A stretch of DNA of 16,633 nucleotides, from NCBI GenBank assembly GCA_030617565.1, contig JAUWVE010000010.1:1-16633 (forward strand), in the 5' to 3' direction. Each line of letters starts with the position of its first letter. The stretch's first letter is position 1. The stretch is from Gammaproteobacteria bacterium. Lineage in GTDB: Bacteria > Pseudomonadota > Gammaproteobacteria > BMS3Bbin11. Shown piece by piece: positions 14,625-16,633 of the stretch. The notes below the pieces were generated by a model that saw only the letters and a program-made list of their open reading frames with translations, had not been told where the DNA came from and did no database searches. A program made the position numbers and the translations under genes.

Positions 14625-15065
14625 TTAGTTTTCTGCCGAGTACAGACGCTGAAAACGTGCTTTGCTGAAACCATCCATGCGCTGACCTCCAACCAGAATT
14701 ATCGGCACGCCACGACCACCCAGCTGAGTATATTCACGTCTTCCCTGAGGGTCCTTATCAATATCGTATTCGTTATAATCAATACCCTGGTCTTCAAAAT
14801 AGGCTTTGGCTTCTTTGCAGACACCACACCAGCTTGCAGAATACATCACCACATCTTTACTCCCGGCCTCATCATAAGATTCCATCGAAGAGACAGAATT
14901 TTCACGAATGGTGACTCTTATCACAGATTCACTGCTAGGCGGTTTCTCACTGGAATAAACAATTCGACCATTTTCATCAACATAACGATAAATCTCCGCG
15001 TGTGCCAACGATACAAACAGGCCCGATATAGCCAGAATCAGCACACAAATGATACGGATCAACAT
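14625..15065 (-). CDS. Secreted DUF4124-glutaredoxin protein
   Basis: The 146-residue protein has a Sec signal peptide ending near LAHA-E (23). A short DUF4124 module follows (EIYRYVDENGRIVYSSEKPP, 24-43), and a C-terminal glutaredoxin domain at about 70-143. The active site is WCGVC (Cys80, Cys83), and the cis-proline loop is RGVPII (118-123). The final part resembles the GG...DGF glutathione-binding end (VGGQRMDGFSKARF). It is likely a periplasmic thiol-disulfide reductase or heme/thiol carrier. The short spacing to the octaheme cytochrome suggests it keeps CXXCH cysteines reduced or delivers electrons to the cytochrome (inference). No strong ribosome-binding site precedes the ATG at 15065. 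Its promoter would lie in the 60-bp divergent gap to the PP-loop gene. Confidence 0.92.
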   Translation of the reverse strand: MLIRIICVLILAISGLFVSLAHAEIYRYVDENGRIVYSSEKPPSSESVIRVTIRENSVSSMESYDEAGSKDVVMYSASWCGVCKEAKAYFEDQGIDYNEYDIDKDPQGRREYTQLGGRGVPIILVGGQRMDGFSKARFQRLYSAEN

Positions 15066-15075
15066 AGTTCTACAA

Positions 15076-15084
15076 TGATATAAT
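15076..15084 (+). promoter_or_regulatory. Extended -10 promoter element for the PP-loop/tusA genes
   Basis: TGATATAAT matches the extended -10 consensus TGNTATAAT exactly, which can compensate for the weak -35 region upstream. The predicted start point near 15090 gives a leader of about 36 bases before the ATG at 15126. Confidence 0.5.
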
Positions 15085-15125
15085 TAGTTGCAATCTTCAG
15101 TTTAAATAGCCAGACCCATAGCTCG

Positions 15126-16187
15126 ATGACTAAAATTTCAAACGACAATACTCAACGAAAAGCGGTCGCACTCGTATCCGGCGGCCTTGATTCCATGCTC
15201 GCGGTTAAAGTATTACAGGAACAGGGTGTCCATGTCGAAGGAATTAATTTTTTTACCGGCTTCTGCGTCGAGGGGCATACCCATGCTATCCGCAAAAAAG
15301 ACCGTGACAAGCCCAAACGCAACAATGCCCTCTGGGTTGCCGAGCAGTTAGGCATTAAGCTTCACATCCTCGATGTTTCTGAAGACTATAAAGACGTCGT
15401 CATTAACCCGAAACACGGCTACGGTGCCAACCTGAACCCGTGCCTGGACTGCAAAGGGTTTATGGTCAAACAGGCCATGGCCTGGATGGAAAAGAATGAT
15501 TTTGATTTCCTTATCACCGGTGAAGTCATGGGACAGCGCCCCATGTCGCAGCGCAAGGACACCATGCCGGTGGTCAGTAGGGAATCCGGTGCAGGCGATC
15601 TTTTACTGCGTCCTTTATGTGCGAAATTGTTACCCGAAACCCTGCCTGAGCGTGAAGGCTGGGTAGACCGTGATCAGCTGCTGGATTTTTCCGGCCGCAA
15701 CCGCAAACCACAAATGGCCCTGGCCGAAAAATTCGGCTTTAAGGAATATGCACAGCCAGCCGGTGGCTGCTGCTTTCTTACCGATGCCAACTACTCCTCA
15801 AAACTGGCTGATCTTTGGCAGGCACGCGGTGAGAAAACCTACGAGATCGATGACATCGTCATGCTGAAGGTTGGACGTCACTTGCGGCCAAAACCTCATT
15901 TCAAGCTCATCATTGCACGCGAAGAAGGCGAGACCAACTTCCTCAGAGGTTATCGTAAAAACTATATAAGTCTGAATACCGTAAGCCACAGCGGTCCTAT
16001 CAGTCTGATCGATGGCGAAGCTGATGAAGAAGATATTGAGCTGGCCGCGCGCCTGGTGGCACGATTCTGCAGCGGCAGAAATGCCGACCTGGTTACGGTA
16101 AATGTAATTCAGAAGAGTGGTGAGTCCAAAGACATCGATGTCAAACCGCTGACCGCGGATGAAATACCGCAGGAATGGTATGTCTGA
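15126..16187 (+). CDS. PP-loop ATPase, tRNA-thiolase-like (MnmA/ThiI/TtuA-related) with RNA-binding-like C-terminus
   Basis: The 353-residue protein has an N-terminal PP-loop ATP pyrophosphatase domain with the signature SGGLDS at 18-23, so it adenylates a substrate and probably attaches sulfur. Conserved cysteines occur as NPCLDC (Cys106, Cys109) and GGCC (Cys215, Cys216), the same pattern as enzymes of the TtcA/TtuA group that bind a [4Fe-4S] cluster. Residues about 225-353 look like the NFACT-R_2 type RNA-binding region found in this family (COG0482-like). Homologues are often annotated tRNA (5-methylaminomethyl-2-thiouridylate)-methyltransferase, but that name belongs to a different reaction. 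The stop overlaps the tusA start by 8 bp (ATGTCTGA), so TusA is the likely sulfur donor. The substrate is unproven. Confidence 0.88.
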   Translation: MTKISNDNTQRKAVALVSGGLDSMLAVKVLQEQGVHVEGINFFTGFCVEGHTHAIRKKDRDKPKRNNALWVAEQLGIKLHILDVSEDYKDVVINPKHGYGANLNPCLDCKGFMVKQAMAWMEKNDFDFLITGEVMGQRPMSQRKDTMPVVSRESGAGDLLLRPLCAKLLPETLPEREGWVDRDQLLDFSGRNRKPQMALAEKFGFKEYAQPAGGCCFLTDANYSSKLADLWQARGEKTYEIDDIVMLKVGRHLRPKPHFKLIIAREEGETNFLRGYRKNYISLNTVSHSGPISLIDGEADEEDIELAARLVARFCSGRNADLVTVNVIQKSGESKDIDVKPLTADEIPQEWYV

Positions 16188-16413
16188 GCTGGTACTTGAT
16201 GCCAGGAACCTGCTGTGTCCCCTGCCGGTAATCAGGACTCAGAATCAGGTCGAAAAGATGAATGCAGGTGATACGCTATGTGTACAGTGTACAGATCATG
16301 GTGTGATCAATGATATCCCTGCCTGGTGCCGGATAAACGGTCACGAGATACTGTCGATAGACGAACAGGAATATGAGATAGTAATCAAGCTGAGAGTTGG
16401 TGAATGCCGCTGA
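16180..16413 (+). CDS. TusA-family sulfur carrier protein
   Basis: The 77-residue protein carries the TusA signature LDARNLLCPLPVIRTQ near its N-terminus, with the sulfur-carrying Cys13 in CPLP, and the family fold ending in EYEIVIKLRVGE. TusA proteins accept persulfide sulfur from a desulfurase or rhodanese and pass it to tRNA-thiolation or molybdenum-cofactor enzymes. The ATG at 16180 lies inside the stop region of the PP-loop gene (8-bp overlap) and has AGGA five bases upstream, so translation is coupled. An earlier ATG at 16159 is possible but would start inside the coding end of the upstream gene. The gene converges on a rhodanese gene 20 bp away. Confidence 0.95.
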   Translation: MSELVLDARNLLCPLPVIRTQNQVEKMNAGDTLCVQCTDHGVINDIPAWCRINGHEILSIDEQEYEIVIKLRVGECR

Positions 16414-16432
16414 CTACTAAAGGGCACTTCTA

Positions 16433-16633
16433 TTAATAAGTGTTAGAAACCTGTTCCGGCAAAACAGGCTCATTGCCGCTGCGCACCCAGCCAATCATGC
16501 CGCCACGCAGGTTAATAACATTTTCATAGCCATGCTGACCGAGAAACATGCAAACCTGACCGGAACGGGCACCACTGCGGCAAATGAAAACGACTTCTTT
16601 GTCTTTCGGGATATCATTCAGACGAACAGGAAC
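16433..16633 (-). CDS. Rhodanese-domain protein, N-terminus cut off by the window edge
   Basis: The frame is open from the window edge to a TAA at 16435-16433, giving the last 66 residues of a rhodanese domain. It has the active-site loop CRSGARS (persulfide Cys at residue 18 of the visible part), the helix GQVCMFLGQHGYENV, and the terminal NLRGGMIGWVRSG motif of this family. Rhodaneses hold a persulfide for transfer. Its convergent position next to tusA is consistent with a local sulfur relay. A second Cys (VCMF) follows the active site. Confidence 0.9.
   Translation of the reverse strand, partial: VPVRLNDIPKDKEVVFICRSGARSGQVCMFLGQHGYENVINLRGGMIGWVRSGNEPVLPEQVSNTY

Overview
The window looks like chromosomal DNA from a free-living gammaproteobacterium. 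FabI, BioA, MoaE and the partial RsmJ-like protein all resemble gammaproteobacterial versions. The sulfur genes (persulfide dioxygenase, two rhodaneses, TusA, a PP-loop thiolase) and a large c-type cytochrome suggest a respiring organism with active sulfur chemistry. No genus can be assigned from the sequence. There are no rRNA, tRNA, CRISPR, phage or transposase genes.

Layout. 1-1519 (minus): an AI-2E/PerM family membrane protein overlapping a truncated rsmJ-like rRNA methyltransferase. 1629-3097 (plus): moaE (molybdopterin synthase large subunit), then fabI (enoyl-ACP reductase), separated by a palindromic repeat. 3101-3180: an inverted array of heptamers between convergent genes. 3185-8708 (minus): eight same-strand genes, most of them closely spaced. 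In transcription order they are a SYLF-domain secreted protein, an NTF2-like lipoprotein, an FkpA/Mip-type peptidyl-prolyl isomerase, a YihY membrane protein with a winged-helix-like tail, a minimal SET-domain protein, two tandem SpoIIAA-like paralogues and a Gly/Met-rich lipoprotein. 8709-9108 holds no gene I can support. 9109-9363 (minus) is a small orphan gene preceded by a well-placed FNR-type promoter. 9509-10810 (minus) is bioA. 10948-11978 (plus) is a rhodanese and an ETHE1-type persulfide dioxygenase. 11979-12311 is a repeat-rich junction. 12312-15065 (minus) is a secreted DUF4124-glutaredoxin protein followed by an octaheme cytochrome c with HEAT and TPR repeats. 15126-16413 (plus) is a PP-loop tRNA-thiolase-like protein overlapping tusA. 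16433-16633 (minus) is the 3' part of a rhodanese gene that runs out of the window.

How the genes fit together. The rhodanese and persulfide dioxygenase probably oxidise glutathione persulfide and move sulfane sulfur. The PP-loop protein with TusA looks like a sulfur relay to RNA or another thiolated product. The glutaredoxin and octaheme cytochrome look like a periplasmic redox pair. The 3.2-8.7 kb cluster is mainly envelope proteins plus a possible regulatory module (SET and SpoIIAA-like).

The most unusual signals are intergenic. Heptamer arrays built on CTTGGA(A/T) sit in inverted orientation at both multi-gene convergent junctions. Two copies of a CGTCATTGCGAG palindrome are present, one of them nested between heptamer arrays. 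An FNR-like box lies exactly 41.5 bp upstream of the start point predicted from a -10 element.
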